In this document: piece by piece, positions 1-11,971 of the stretch | How positions within the stretch are numbered: the first letter of the stretch is position 1 | Layout: each line of letters begins with the position of its first letter | Source: Plazaster borealis | Lineage: Eukaryota; Echinodermata; Asteroidea; Forcipulatida; Labidiasteridae | Direction of reading: 5' to 3' | Assembly: GCA_021014325.1 (NCBI GenBank) | Contig: CM037475.1 | Span: 1,767,001-1,831,000, forward strand | Length of the DNA stretch: 64,000 bases | Notes under the pieces: generated by a model | Seen by the model: only the letters and a program-made list of their open reading frames with translations | Told to the model about the DNA's origin: nothing | Databases searched by the model: none | Position numbers and translations under genes: made by a program

Positions 1-2313
1 TCCCTTTTGGCACCATGGGTTCTATGGTTTGTATGGTTGGGAAGTTCCAATCTCCCTTTTGGCACTGTGGGTTCTATGGTTTGTATGGTTGGGAGGTTCC
101 AATCTCCCTTTTGGCACTGTGGGTTCTATGGTTTGTATGGTTGGGAGGTTCCAATCTCCCTTTTGGCACCATGTGTTCTATGGTTTGTATGGTTGGGAGG
201 TTCCAATCTCCCTTTTGGCACCATGGGTTTTATGGTTTGTATGGTTGGGAGGTTCCAATCTCCCTTTTGGCACTGTGGGTTCTATGGTTTGTATGGTTGG
301 GAGGTTCCAATCTCCCTTTTGGCACCATGTGTTCTATGGTTTGTATGGTTGGGAGGTTCCAATCTCCCTTTTGGCACCATGTGTTCTATGGTTTGTATGG
401 TTGGGAGGTTCCAATCTCCCTTTTGGCACCATGTGTTCTATGGTTTGTATGGTTGGGAGGTTCCAATCTCCCTTTTGGCACCATGTGTTCTATAGTTTGT
501 ATGGTTGGGAGGTTCCAATCTCCCTTTTGGCACCATGTGTTCTATGGTTTGTATGGTTGGGAGGTTCCAATCTCCCTTTTGGCACCATGGGTTCTATGGT
601 TTGTATGGTTGGGAGGTTCCAATCTCCCTTTTGGCACTGTGGGTTCTATGGTTTGTATGGTTGGGAGGTTCCAATCTCCCTTTTGGCACTGTGGGTTCTC
701 TGGTTTGTATGGTTGGGAGGTTCCAATCTCCCTTTTGGCACCATGTGTTCTATGGTTTGTATGGTTGGGAGGTTCCAATCTCCCTTTTGGCACTGTGGGT
801 TCTATGGTTTGTATGGCTGGGAGGTTCCAATCTCCCTTTTGGCACCATGTGTTCTATGGTTTGTATGGTTGGGAGGTTCCAATCTCCCTTTTGGCACCAT
901 GTGTTCTATGGTTTGTATGGTTGGGAGGTTCCAATCTCCCTTTTGGCACTGTGGGTTCTATGGTTTGTATGGTTGGGAGGTTCCAATCTCCCTTTTGGCA
1001 CCATGTGTTCTATGGTTTGTATGGTTGGGAGGTTCCAATCTCCCTTTTGGCACCATGTGTTCTATGGTTTGTATGGTTGGGAGGTTCCAATCTCCCTTTT
1101 GGCACCATGTGTTCTATGGTTTGTATGGTTGGGAGGTTCCAATCTCCCTTTTGGCACCATGTGTTCTATGGTTTGTATGGTTGGGAGGTTCCAATCTCCC
1201 TTTTGGCACCATGTGTTCTATGGTTTGTATGGTTGGGAGGTTCCAATCTCCCTTTTGGCACCATGTGTTCTATGGTCTGTATGGTTGGGAGGTTCCAATC
1301 TCCCTTTTGGCACCATAGGTTCTATGGTTTGTATGGTTGGGAGGTTCCAATCTCCCTTTTGGCACTGTGGGTTCTATGGTTTGTATGGTTGGGAGGTTCC
1401 AATCTCCCTTTTGGCACCATGGGTTCTATGGTTTGTATGGTTGGGAGGTTCCAATCTCCCTTTTGGCACTGTGGGTTCTATGGTTTGTATGGTTGGGAGG
1501 TTCCAATCTCCCTTTTGGCACCATGTGTTCTATGGTTTGTATGGTTGGGAGGTTCCAATCTCCCTTTTGGCACCATGTGTTCTATGGTTTGTATGGTTGG
1601 GAGGTTCCAATCTCCCTTTTGGCACCATGTGTTCTATGGTTTGTATGGTTGGGAGGTTCCAATCTCCCTGGTGGCACGCAGTGTTCTATGGTTTGTATGG
1701 TTGGGAGGTTCCAATCTCCCTTTTGGCACCATGTGTTCTATGGTTTGTATGGTTGGGAGGTTCCAATCTCCCTTTTGGCACTGTGGGTTCTATGGTTTGT
1801 ATGGTTGGGAGGTTCCAATCTCCCTTTTGGCACCATGTGTTCTATAGTTTGTATGGTTGGGAGGTTCCAATCTCCCTTGTGGCACCATGTGTTTTATGGT
1901 TTGTATGGTTGGGAGGTTCCAATCTCCCTTTTGGCACCATGTGTTCTATGGTTTGTATGGTTGGGAGGTTCCAATCTCCCTTTTGGCACTGTAGGTTCTC
2001 TGGTTTGTATGGATGGGAGGTTCCAATCTCCCTTTTGGCACCATGTGTTCTATGGTTTGTATGGTTGGGAGGTTCCAATCTCCCTTTTGGCACCATGTGT
2101 TCTATGGTTTGTATGGTTGGGAGGTTCCAATCTCTCTTTTGGCACTGTGGGTTTTATGGTTTGTATGGTTGGGAGGTTCCAATCTCCCTTTTGGCACTGT
2201 GGGTTCTATGGTTGGGAGGTTCCAATCTCCCTTTTGGCACCATGGGTTTTATGGTTTCTATGGTTGACAGGTTCCAATTTCCCTTGTGGCACCATGGGCT
2301 CAATTTTATAGTT
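1..2313. repeat. 52-bp satellite array, about 44 units, cut by the window start
   Basis: Head-to-tail 52-bp units, each built around TTCTATGGTTTGTATGGTTG and TTCCAATCTCCCTTTTGGCA. Units differ mainly in one box that reads CACCATGTG, CACCATGGG or CACTGTGGG. The array is very homogeneous until about 2190, where units shorten and diverge (a deletion near 2200, substitutions after 2250), marking the right edge. All three + frames are open for long stretches only because the unit contains no stop in any phase and 52 is not a multiple of 3. The resulting 600-residue open frames are not proteins. Confidence 0.97.
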
Positions 2314-3041
2314 TGAAGTGGTTATCATCAGAAATGCACAGTTGTGATATGCTTCATCTTTAAACTGCTTTTTATTAATAATTACCATATGCATTGTATG
2401 ATCATTTGGCTGGTAACCTGTTTCTGCCTAGCTCTATTATTTTATTGCATAGCTACTTTTTGAGCAAAGAGACCCACAACCAATTTTGTTAACAATCCTT
2501 TTTTTCTTCACTTTTTACAACTGTACCCCATGATTAATAGGTATTTCTATACAAACCACATAGTATCATAACAGGGAGCCCAAGAAGCCAGAATGAGTAC
2601 ATTTTTGTGTATTACTCCATGTTATAGAGTATGGTGCTAGCCATAATGCATTACCTGTGTGACTGTCTGCTATGATAATGCACAGCACTGCACCTTATTA
2701 TAGCATGAAGCTGCCCAGTCTCTCGCCATCTCAACTGACAAACATTTAAGATACTTGCGTCAATCGAGCAATTTTCTACATGTAGCTCCCATTTAGTAAT
2801 ACGGATGAAGACCTGAGCAGACTGCTATTGACTGGGGAGACCTCTGAGTGAATAGAAAGACTATGAAAAGTATGAAGGAATGGAATGTGTTTTAGGGGTT
2901 CTGTACCCCCCCCCCCACTTCTACAATGTTACTTCATTGAAGAAAAATTATAATGAATATTGAATTAAGTACAACAAATGGCTTCAATGGTTCAATGTTT
3001 GCATCATTTTAGTCACATTTTACAATACTTAAACATTCCCT

Positions 3042-3170
3042 TTTCAAATAGGGAAACCACCAACCTCAGGGCTAGATTGCTCAGTTGGTAGAGTGCCGGC
3101 ACGTTAATCCAGAGGTCGCAGGTTCAATTCCTGGTCTAGTCAATTTTTCTTGGTTCAACCCCAAATTATT
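3042..3170 (+). repeat. tRNA-like SINE, family M (copy 1)
   Basis: The core at about 3070-3141 folds as a tRNA: a 7-bp acceptor stem with one G-U pair (GGCTAGA with TCTAGTC), a D arm in GCTCAGTTGGTAGAGT and a B box GGTTCAATTCC. The anticodon stem has two mismatches and the loop (ACGTTAA) has C where U33 is required, so it is not a working tRNA. Two more copies (35143, and 32735 reversed) share parts of the flanks. Confidence 0.75.
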
Positions 3171-3753
3171 TGCTATTTTCTCTGACATTACAAGATACAC
3201 TTTTAATTTAAAAATCTATATAAAAAATTTTTAAAAATATAAAAATGTGTCCAAAGGTACATGTACTCTGTTAACCCCTTTCTAAAATCATAAAGAAAAA
3301 TACTTCTTAACATAGCAAACAATAGCAAAGGCACCAACGTCAATATATTTAAAATGTTATCAAATGAAAATCTTGCATTAAACGTAAATTTAAAAACAAA
3401 ATTACTTATTTGTTTTCAATTTAAATAACACAGGAACCAAACAATTATGAGATTCTTGGTGATAGTTTATGCTGGCAGCATTCCAGAAAAAAAAACCCAA
3501 TAATAAATAAACATGAGATGTTTGAAAGTATCTACTAGAGGAGATCAATATGAATGCCCTGGGTCTGCCCGCCATTTCTGCCCGCCATTTTGACCTGTCA
3601 TGTTTAGGAAGCATAAGATGAGTGAGTCCATACCGAGACAATTCAGTTTTAATAAGGTGGAAATGTTCACATAACACAGGGCAGTGTGAGCGTGTTTAGT
3701 CAGGCTGTTTAGGAGTGTATGACAGTTAACATGCTGTAGGAGTTGCTGTAGAT

Positions 3754-4134
3754 TTAAAGGGAAAGTATAACTTTGGTTTTTTGAACCGTTCGATTGTTTT
3801 AATCCTATATATAAATATAGATATACAATCAAACTAACCTGTGAAAATTTCATTTTAAAAGGTGGTCACGTTTTTGAGATTCGCAATATGTCCACGCAGG
3901 AAGAATAATCTGTAAATGGAATACACAATCTGTGAAACAGATCTGACAGTAACGTTTCTCAGATTCAAATTTTGGGTGATAAAAACTGATATCTTTTTCC
4001 AAAACCACATTACTTCAAAGTAAAATTATTCTCAAAATGCTTTATACTATCAAAAGCTGCTGTACTTCTAACCAAGAAGGTTTTTATTGCTATTCATTTT
4101 AAGAGTGAGCACCAAACGAATACCATCCCTTTAA
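3754..4134 (+). mobile_element. Family C foldback MITE (copy 1, diverged)
   Basis: Starts TTAAAGGGAAAG and ends CATCCCTTTAA, with TTAA at each edge. The inside has the family C landmarks: CCTATATATAAATA, AACCTGTGAAAATTTCATTT, TCCACGCAGGAAGAATAATC, GCTGCTGTACTTC. It is non-coding, and the terminal TTAA suggests a piggyBac-like target preference. Confidence 0.8.
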
Positions 4135-4283
4135 CAGACGGACTCACCATATCACTAGCATGATTGTTTGTCCAATAAAATTGGAAAATATGTTAATACT
4201 AGGAGCGAGGCTGTATTTGCGAAGGGTTTTGAACTCTTATTTCTAAGCACGCTGGTATTCTGACATTGCCACAGAAATGCCAG

Positions 4284-4432
4284 CAGAGCTGCCAACTCTC
4301 CCTGATTCTGCAGTTGAAAATCTCCCTGATTATGGAAACTTTTTTCCTTTAATGTTGAACGTAATTTTAAATATCTTCCTGATTGTTGTACAAAATCTTC
4401 CTGATTGCAAGAAGCAAATGTTGGCAGCTCTG
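4284..4432. mobile_element. Family I element (CAGAGCTGCCAAC termini), copy 1
   Basis: The inverted ends CAGAGCTGCCAAC and TTGGCAGCTCTG bracket repeated CTCCCTGATT motifs. Related copies lie at 29433-29622 and 56957-57151. Confidence 0.8.
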
Positions 4433-5337
4433 AGCCAGCCATGATCTGTATTCAGATTATAGGAATCTAATTTCAGAATTCTAACTTCTTAAGAAATGGT
4501 GTTTCCAATAAGTATTGAAGTTAATCGTCTCATTCCACAACCCGAATCCGTTGACAGAGCTATGTAAAGCATCACAGCTTGATGACACTATGTGTTATGT
4601 ATTGAGCCACATGATTGATACCATGCTTGATCATCAACCCTCTTTAAGAAAAAGAAAACCCTACCAACGGTGTTCCATCTAAAATTGGAAAAGATGTTTT
4701 CGTAACCATCTCACTTAATTCTTCAAGACGTTAAGATGGAGAAGAACTAACCATAAGGTCATGTTAGAATGATGATGTGGGTATGTACATTTAAGACAGA
4801 AACCATCAGGTCAACCTGAAGATGGTGACACTCTGCGGTTTGACAGCAATAAAAAAACCGTCTGCATTTCTTGGGCGTGACACATCTATTCTTGTCCTCC
4901 TGGCAGGCGTCCTCCTGCTCCTCTTCTGACAGGGATGATATATAAACAACGCCAGGCACAAACTTCCGGTGCTCAGTGGGGATTCCTCCCAAATCACCGA
5001 GTGAAGTTCATTGCTTAGAGATGTTAGTATTGATAGATCATGACATTCATACATTATTCTCGTGGCCCACGGTGGCTGCGTGACGGTTCAACAGAGATGA
5101 GCAATTGATGTTGTGGTGTTTTTTTTGCATTAAGCTTTGGTTTGTAAGTGTTGATTGTTTGAAGGGATGATGGAAGATAAAATCTTTTTAAAATAATTTG
5201 GCTAGAACAAGCACCAGAGTGTTCATGGTGGCTGGTGTTTTTTGCTTGCCTGTTTGTTTGTTTGTTTGTTTATTTATTTTGTTTAATTAATTGTTGGACT
5301 TCACCTAAATCTCTTTGATGATGATTTTGTGTTTACA

Positions 5338-6091
5338 TTAAAGGGATTTTATATGTTTGGTAATTGGAACCCACTGTTTGTTTGAATCCTATATAGTCTA
5401 ACCTGTGAAAATTTCATTTCAAAAGGTGAGATATTGCCGAAAATCTGGAGCAGTTATGTCTACGCATGAAGAATAATCTGCAATTGGAATACACAATCTG
5501 AGAAACGTTACTGTCAGTAACGCTTCTCAGACTCAAATTTTGGGGGGATAAAAAGTGATTTTTTTTTTTCCTTAAAGGGACACGTTGTCTTGGATCGGAC
5601 GAGTTGGTCTAAAAAAAGCGTTTGTAACCATTTGTTATAAAATGCATATGGCTAGAAAGACGTTATAAAAGTAGAATACAATGATCCACACAAATATGCC
5701 TCGAAATTACGTGCTTTTCCATTTACTTTGCGAACTAACACGGTCGGCCATTTTGTGGAGTCAAAAAGTTTACTCCACAAAATGGCCGACCGTGTTTGTT
5801 CACGATGTAAAAGGAAAACCACGTAATTTCGAGACATTTTTGTGTGGATCATTGTATTCTACTTTTAAAACATCTTTCTAACCATATGCATTCTATAACA
5901 AACGGTTACAAATGCTTTTTATAGACCAACTCGCCCGATCCAAGGCAACGTGTCCCTTTAACTGCAGTACTTCTAAGTGAAAAGTTTCTCAAAATGCATC
6001 TTACTATCCAAAGCTGCTGTACTTCTTACCAAGTAAATTTTTACTGCCATTAATTTTTGGAGTCATTACCAAACATATACAGACCCTTTAA
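5338..6091 (+). mobile_element. Family C MITE (copy 2) split by a family A insertion
   Basis: The outer element begins TTAAAGGGATTTTATATG and ends ACAGACCCTTTAA. Its body stops at 5571 and resumes at about 5962 with the expected next bases (CTGCAGTACTTCTAAGTG). A complete family A element fills the gap, so A inserted after C. Confidence 0.88.
5572..5961. mobile_element. Family A long-palindrome MITE (copy 1), nested in family C
   Basis: A 390-bp near-perfect foldback: TTAAAGGGACACGTTG at one end, CAACGTGTCCCTTTAA at the other. The arms meet at a short loop around 5760-5770 (GGCCATTTTGTGGAGT with ACTCCACAAAATGGCC). TTAA occurs on both sides. No coding capacity; the long open frames on both strands (about 5652-5881) are mirror images produced by the palindrome. 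Confidence 0.9.
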
Positions 6092-9087
6092 GGTAGAAAG
6101 AGGTGTCTAAATTGACATTTCAGACTGTCCTACCAACTCCTTGTCTCTGTACAGGTTCTTCAGTCCTTGCTTTGGGAACTCATATGATTTCTTGGTTGCA
6201 TTATCCAGAAAGATGTGAAATAAGATTTTGTTTTAGTTTTGCTTTTAACATGTTTAGAATTTGGTATTTGTAAAAAAAAAGTTTGAAAATAAAAACCGGT
6301 GTGATGACTTGTCTTGCTATCAGTTTGATCCGTTCACAACCTTTCTGTTAACCCAGTCATTACCATCGACAAGACGCAAATTCTTTGATTCTTTTAATTG
6401 TGAACAACATACATGGTACATCTGTCAGCTATCTTACCCATAAAGACCAATGAACAAACCTCACCCCCTAGAATGACGTCAAGTAGCTAGCTAGCCAGCC
6501 TCCAGGGGTTGTTGTTTTCATCTTTTCTTCCTCCGACCGGTAATTTCATTGTGACGCGACAAAGGTATCCATGTAAACATACCCATCATACCTGCGATAA
6601 CATCATTTAATGTAGTATGCTGTAAATGTAGGCTTTGACATGGCTGTGCACAGTCACATGCACAGTGCGCTGCAAAAATATTTTCCCTGTGTCGTTCACA
6701 TTCCAAGCACTAATACTGAGCCAGGGTTGTAAAGTAATCAAATTAATTTTGCAAAAGGGGATAAATCTGAAAAAAAGTTCATAATTGGTAATGTAACTGT
6801 GAAGACATTTTGGAGTAATGGTGAAAACACCTTGATGGAGTTCAAGCATGTATATTGGGATCCAAATTATTACTAAAAGCTCAATCTAAATACCATTTGT
6901 CACTTTCCAAGAACACAGGAAAAGGATTGGGACTAGGAATTTTTTTATGAGACAGGGTTGTTGGTCCCTCTATTCTCCCAATTTGCCCAATTAGTAAGTT
7001 GTAAATTTTGAGACAATTTTATCACAATATAAGAAAATCCAATGGTGTTAATTTTGATAAAATTTATATTTTTCAATGGTGTTGTTTGTTTAGTTTTGTG
7101 ATTATTTGGTTTAATTTAGTTGGTTACCTACAGGCAAATTGTAAGGGCACATTTTTATTAGAGGCCAGGCCAGATTTATGTAACATTTTAGAAAGCACTT
7201 CCTTGAACATGAAAAACAAAAACAAAATCAGCTAAAAATAAAACTCAGTGATTTTTCTTTTCTCTCCAAGGCTGTATACGTGCACGTAGATTAAGCATAA
7301 AAGGAAATTCAGGTCAACTCTGGGATCAATAAGTCATAATATCTCCTTTCTAGGATCGTACTTAGATCGGCAGAGAAGGGCAACATGCACGCGGAACTTG
7401 TGCATGATTGCAGACTCCTCAGGGGTATCCGTTACTCATTTTTTAGTCTGGTCTCCAGATTACATTAGGGCTATCGGCTCGGAAATACATCAAGGTTTCA
7501 CAAGCCCATTGTGATGTTTTTTTTTTACTTATGCCGCAGTGTCCTGTGATATTAGGGACTAAATATAGCATGTTTATGAAGTGCTTGTGTACTCATGTTG
7601 TGGAGGTATTAGCGCTTGGGGTAAAACAGGCGCCATTAGCAATCATTTCTATCGTAAGCTACCACAACAGCAGAAGTGGAACAGTGAAAAACATCTCATA
7701 GCCCTTCTCTCTGAGTTTGGAGATTCCGTGTGTTCCCCCGCAATTTTTAGGAAGAAATACAAGCAGACTATAGGAGCCAACGGAACTACTGTTTGAATTA
7801 ACAACATTATAAAACTGTCCACTCTTTACAATTTGAAAGTCATTGAAATGTTAGGATTGTTAGAATTAGCAAATGACCTTTTGAAAGCTTAAATCAACCA
7901 TAGCTGTTGAAAAATTAATTTTCGAACTACTTTGACAGATCATTATGATGAGAACATCTTACACCATCTTTCATTCACAGTCTACGTACATCATGCATTT
8001 TTTACTTTGATGGCTGCCACATGTTTATTGCACTAAATGAGGTGCTGCTATTATGACATCACAGATGGATCATGAATATGTAAATTGTCATGAATATGTC
8101 AATGTTATGAGTATGTAATTGTGTGTGATGTAAGTGTCAAAGTATCGGTTAATTTGCAAAAAAAGTTAGCACCACAATTTAGAAATGGCTTAGAATTGCT
8201 TTTGTTAAAACATGTGCAAAACATCATTGAATACTTAAATATTTCTACAGGTATGCTTGCGTATTTCATGCTGAACCATGTATTAATTTTTATTTCACAT
8301 TTGCTAAATTTATATATTTTTTGTTCTGAAGGTTTAAATGTCACACTGTAACAAAATCACAAAGCGTTGAAATTCAAAATTAAACCGGCAGGAAACGGCG
8401 GTCACGAGTTGTTGATTTATTAGCATGAAAGTATGCAGGAGCTCTCGGCAGACAAGAAAGCTTGACGTAGAGAGAAGTAGATGCCCCAGGTATGGTTACC
8501 ACAAATCCATTGTTGATTCCCAATCATCTGGAAAGTTGCAGTTCCCTCTTGATGTAAATATGCCCCCTCACTCATTAGAAAGACGAGTAGTTAATCATTT
8601 CCCCAAGCACCTGCCTCTGGCTACAACTTCTCTTCATTCCCTCAACTTTCTTGTTTCAATCCAGATTTGTGTCCCCCCCCCCCCCCCCCCCGTTTTATTT
8701 TTCCTGAGTATGTTTGGGATCGTTGTTTTTATAGAGCATCTCATCGGAATCTTCTAGTCATTCTTTACGCATCTTTAAGCCATATGCACTTTAACCTAAT
8801 CACCTCCTATAGCAGTTTTTTCGTCTTCAGCTTCTGCCCCCCCCCAATCCATGGATCTCCTGAAGCAATATTTGTTCTCATCACAGTGGTTTTTACCCAA
8901 CACAAACATTTGAGAGCATCTTCCAAGTACCATTCTAAACCATATACTCGTACCTTAAAGAGTGAATTCCAGTCAAACTGTGCGTTTGAAGAAATAGATC
9001 GTAAACTTGTGAAGATTGTTTCAAGTATTTGCTCATGTTTTTTTAGAGAAAAGCTTGAGAAAAGTCAGATTTGAAGCTTTGCATGAT

Positions 9088-9330
9088 AATAATAATAATA
9101 ATATTATGGCCATTTGTAACGCGCCATATCTGTCAACTGGACACTCCTGGCACAGGTTATGAGAAAATGATGTTGTAACTACAGTACAGTCTTGGCATAA
9201 ATCAAAGATGCAAATTAGAGTTATCCAAACAGAGTTAAGCGCTGTCAAAAAGAAAAGGTTTTAGTTGTGATTTGAAGTTGGTGAGGGAGCTTTCCTGCCG
9301 AAGGCTAGGAGGGAGCGAGTTCCAAAGGTG
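9088..9330 (-). repeat. SINE/LINE 3'-end fragment (family O)
   Basis: In reverse orientation it ends GGCGCGTTACAAATGGCCAT followed by an ATT-repeat tail, typical of the 3' end of L2/CR1-type retroposons and SINEs that borrow it. A second fragment lies at 56062-56180. The 5' boundary is approximate. Confidence 0.6.
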
Positions 9331-11578
9331 TAGCCCTGAAACAGAAAAGGATCGGTGTCCCCAGGAACGTTGTGTTCAAGGAATGTGCAACAGCCCGGTA
9401 TATTTGTTGATTTGTCACAATTTGGGGATGATTTATGTAAACAATATGATATCATAAATAACAACAATAAAGCATTTATGTAGCGTGTAAAAAAAAAAAA
9501 GGTTTCTTCAATGTATACTATTAAAACAACTAAGGAGATGAAACCCAAAGGATGTTAAATCGCAGAAACATGAATAAAAACTGGAATAAACAGATGAAAT
9601 AAAACATGGGGAGCGGTTTCCAGATGTAGACCAGACCGTCAAATAAAAACGCAAAAAGTGGGTATTATAAAAAAAACCAGTAATAGATATTAAACTTAAT
9701 GTAAAGATTCATATTGTCACATGGTGGTTACAATTCTTGTAGTTGAAAGCAAAACCTGGATTTGGGGATGCTTTAATGAAACAATCAAACCAGTGTTAAT
9801 AGATTAAATCCAAACATCCAATCACAGAGCTGCCCTTTACCTAACCTCACATCCATGTTAGCTAATGGCACATAGTTCTTAAAGAAACACCCACCACCTT
9901 GGATGGTCAGGCAGCACTACATCTCATATTCACCCGGGACAGTTTGTCCATTCTGATTGGTCGAGAGGAGATCACATGGCCATGTTTAAACGTGCAATAT
10001 AAGAAGTGTTTAAACATACGCAGGCTTTGCCGACCGTTGAGCATCACATGCAATTTGACCCTTTGCAAAACAGAATCTCAAGGACATGACAGGAATGGAA
10101 AATGTACAGACAAGTTTTACAGATTTTCGATCATCATTACGCTTTTTAACAAAAAAGGACATTTATGAATGGGAATAAAAGAGTAGTGACTCGGTCTTAA
10201 CCGGCCATTTAAAACCTTGCAGGGTCCTTTCAGGCAGTGTCCATGGAGTTTAAGCCAATCAGAGCGAAGACGTCACATAATACCGCTTTTTGATTTTTCA
10301 ATGGCCCACATACACATGTACACTGTACTGCCCGAAAGGTTCAGGGAAAAAAATGTTTGCATCCTGGCCATGCAATAAAGAATGGAGCCAACAACCTAGC
10401 CGGTTTTATAACGGCCGGTTAATACCTTGTTTCCACTCTTTTATTCCGTTATTTTATACAAATTCTCCTGACAAAATCTTTAATTTCTGAAAACAGAAAA
10501 TTGTTGCATTTGGCAGATTAGATACATTTGTTGTTTTAAATCACATCAGAAAAGGCAAATTCTCCATCATTTATAAATTGGTTTTATTCGCACTTTGCCT
10601 TTTTGTATTGCCGGCTAGGGTGAGTACAAGGGTGCTTGCATTATGAATGACGTAGTACTAAAACACCAATCCGAAACCCTTATGAAATTTTAATATGGTG
10701 GTGCCGTCGTACCGAGATGTTTTGTCAGACATAAGCAGGGCATGACTTGAATGATGTATGAAGCGTGTAGAGTGTCAGGATTTAACTCATGACGACGTGA
10801 TCAGAATTTGTTTATTCTCAGATGTATAGATAGATGTCTTGTGAAGTTGATAAGCCTATACTTTACTTTATTATTTTTGCGTTCAGGAAAATTGCCAGAT
10901 TGTATTCGGAGCCTCATTCATCATGAACTCTGGGGACAAGGTGGCAGGTCTCATGGTCATGAAGCTGTTAAGCAAATAATATTGCTTAGGTAAAATTGCT
11001 TAGCAGAGAAAAATCTTGCTGAGCAGATCCAGGTCACCAGTCAAAAAAAACATGCAGTGATTGTTCCCTTCTAATTTATACTTTAGCAGAAATATTTATC
11101 TGAGCTAGAAAATCTTTTCACCCAAAATTACAGATAGTATATTATATACTGTCTGTCTTCCTACTATTAGAATTGTCTGCTTGATACTGCCATGCTTCTC
11201 CTAACAGAAAAAAATTGCTGAGATAAGTTTTGTTTAGAGGTAAATAAACCATGATAGAGGTTTACCACTTAGGGGTCTTTTTGATATAATTTAAACGCTT
11301 GATACTTTTCCTTTAACGCCAGAAAAAAGGACCCTCATTAGGTTCAGTAATCATACTAATTCCTGTTTCCTGTGAATTTGTTGTTTTGAACATCGTAAAT
11401 TATCATGCAATTTGGCCTTTGGGTTACAATGTGATAATGTGAATAAAACATACCATTATACCATATACCATACCACAATGACATCAAGTAGATTTTCATC
11501 ATAAAATGCCTTTAATTTGTGGGGAAGGATCACTGAAGGTATGTGATGTACTTAATAATGAGAGAAGGTTGATTCCTT

Positions 11579-11971
11579 TTAAAGGGACAAGTTGCCTTGG
11601 ATTGGGCGCTTTGGGCTATAAAAGGGCGTTTGAAAGCATTCGTTATGAAATGAATGTGGTTGGAACTAGATGTTTTAAAAGTAGAATATATAAATCCACA
11701 CAAATATGCCTCAAAAATGTGTGGTTTTCCTTTTACTTCGTAAACTAACACGGTCTGCCATTTTGTGGAGTCAAAAATTGTTTTCTACAAAGTGGCGCAC
11801 CGTGTTAGTTCACGAAAATTAAAAGAAAACCACACAATTTCGAGGCATACTTGCATGGATAATTATATTATAGTTTTAAACATCTTTCCAGCCATATTCA
11901 TTTCATAACAAACGCTTTCATACGCTTTTTATTGCCCAAATCACCAAATCCAAGGTAACGTGTCCCTTTAA
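11579..11971. mobile_element. Family A long-palindrome MITE (copy 2)
   Basis: TTAAAGGGACAAGTTGCCTT at the left, AACGTGTCCCTTTAA at the right, the same central inverted motif (CGGTCTGCCATTTTGTGGAG opposite CTACAAAGTGGCGCACCG), more diverged than copy 1. TTAA at both edges. Confidence 0.87.

Noticed and set aside
15..2316. Open frames of 429 to 610 codons across the satellite
   Set aside because: They are the same 52-bp unit read in three frames, with no codon signature, no start context and no homology. They reflect absence of stops in the unit.
3069..3142. Functional tRNA gene (Asn-like GUU anticodon position)
   Set aside because: The anticodon stem has two mismatches, position 33 is not T, and the unit recurs with flanking leader sequence as a dispersed repeat.
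4759..5054. Minus-strand frames containing a Cys-rich peptide (VPGVVYISSL, then CVTPKKCRRFFYCC)
   Set aside because: Short, overlapping in two frames, no clear splice sites and no convincing family match. The resemblance of VPGVVYI to an RNA-binding protein motif is too short to count.
8425..9074. Two overlapping frames of 110 and 135 codons
   Set aside because: The overlap runs through a C homopolymer, the amino-acid order looks random, and there is no family match.
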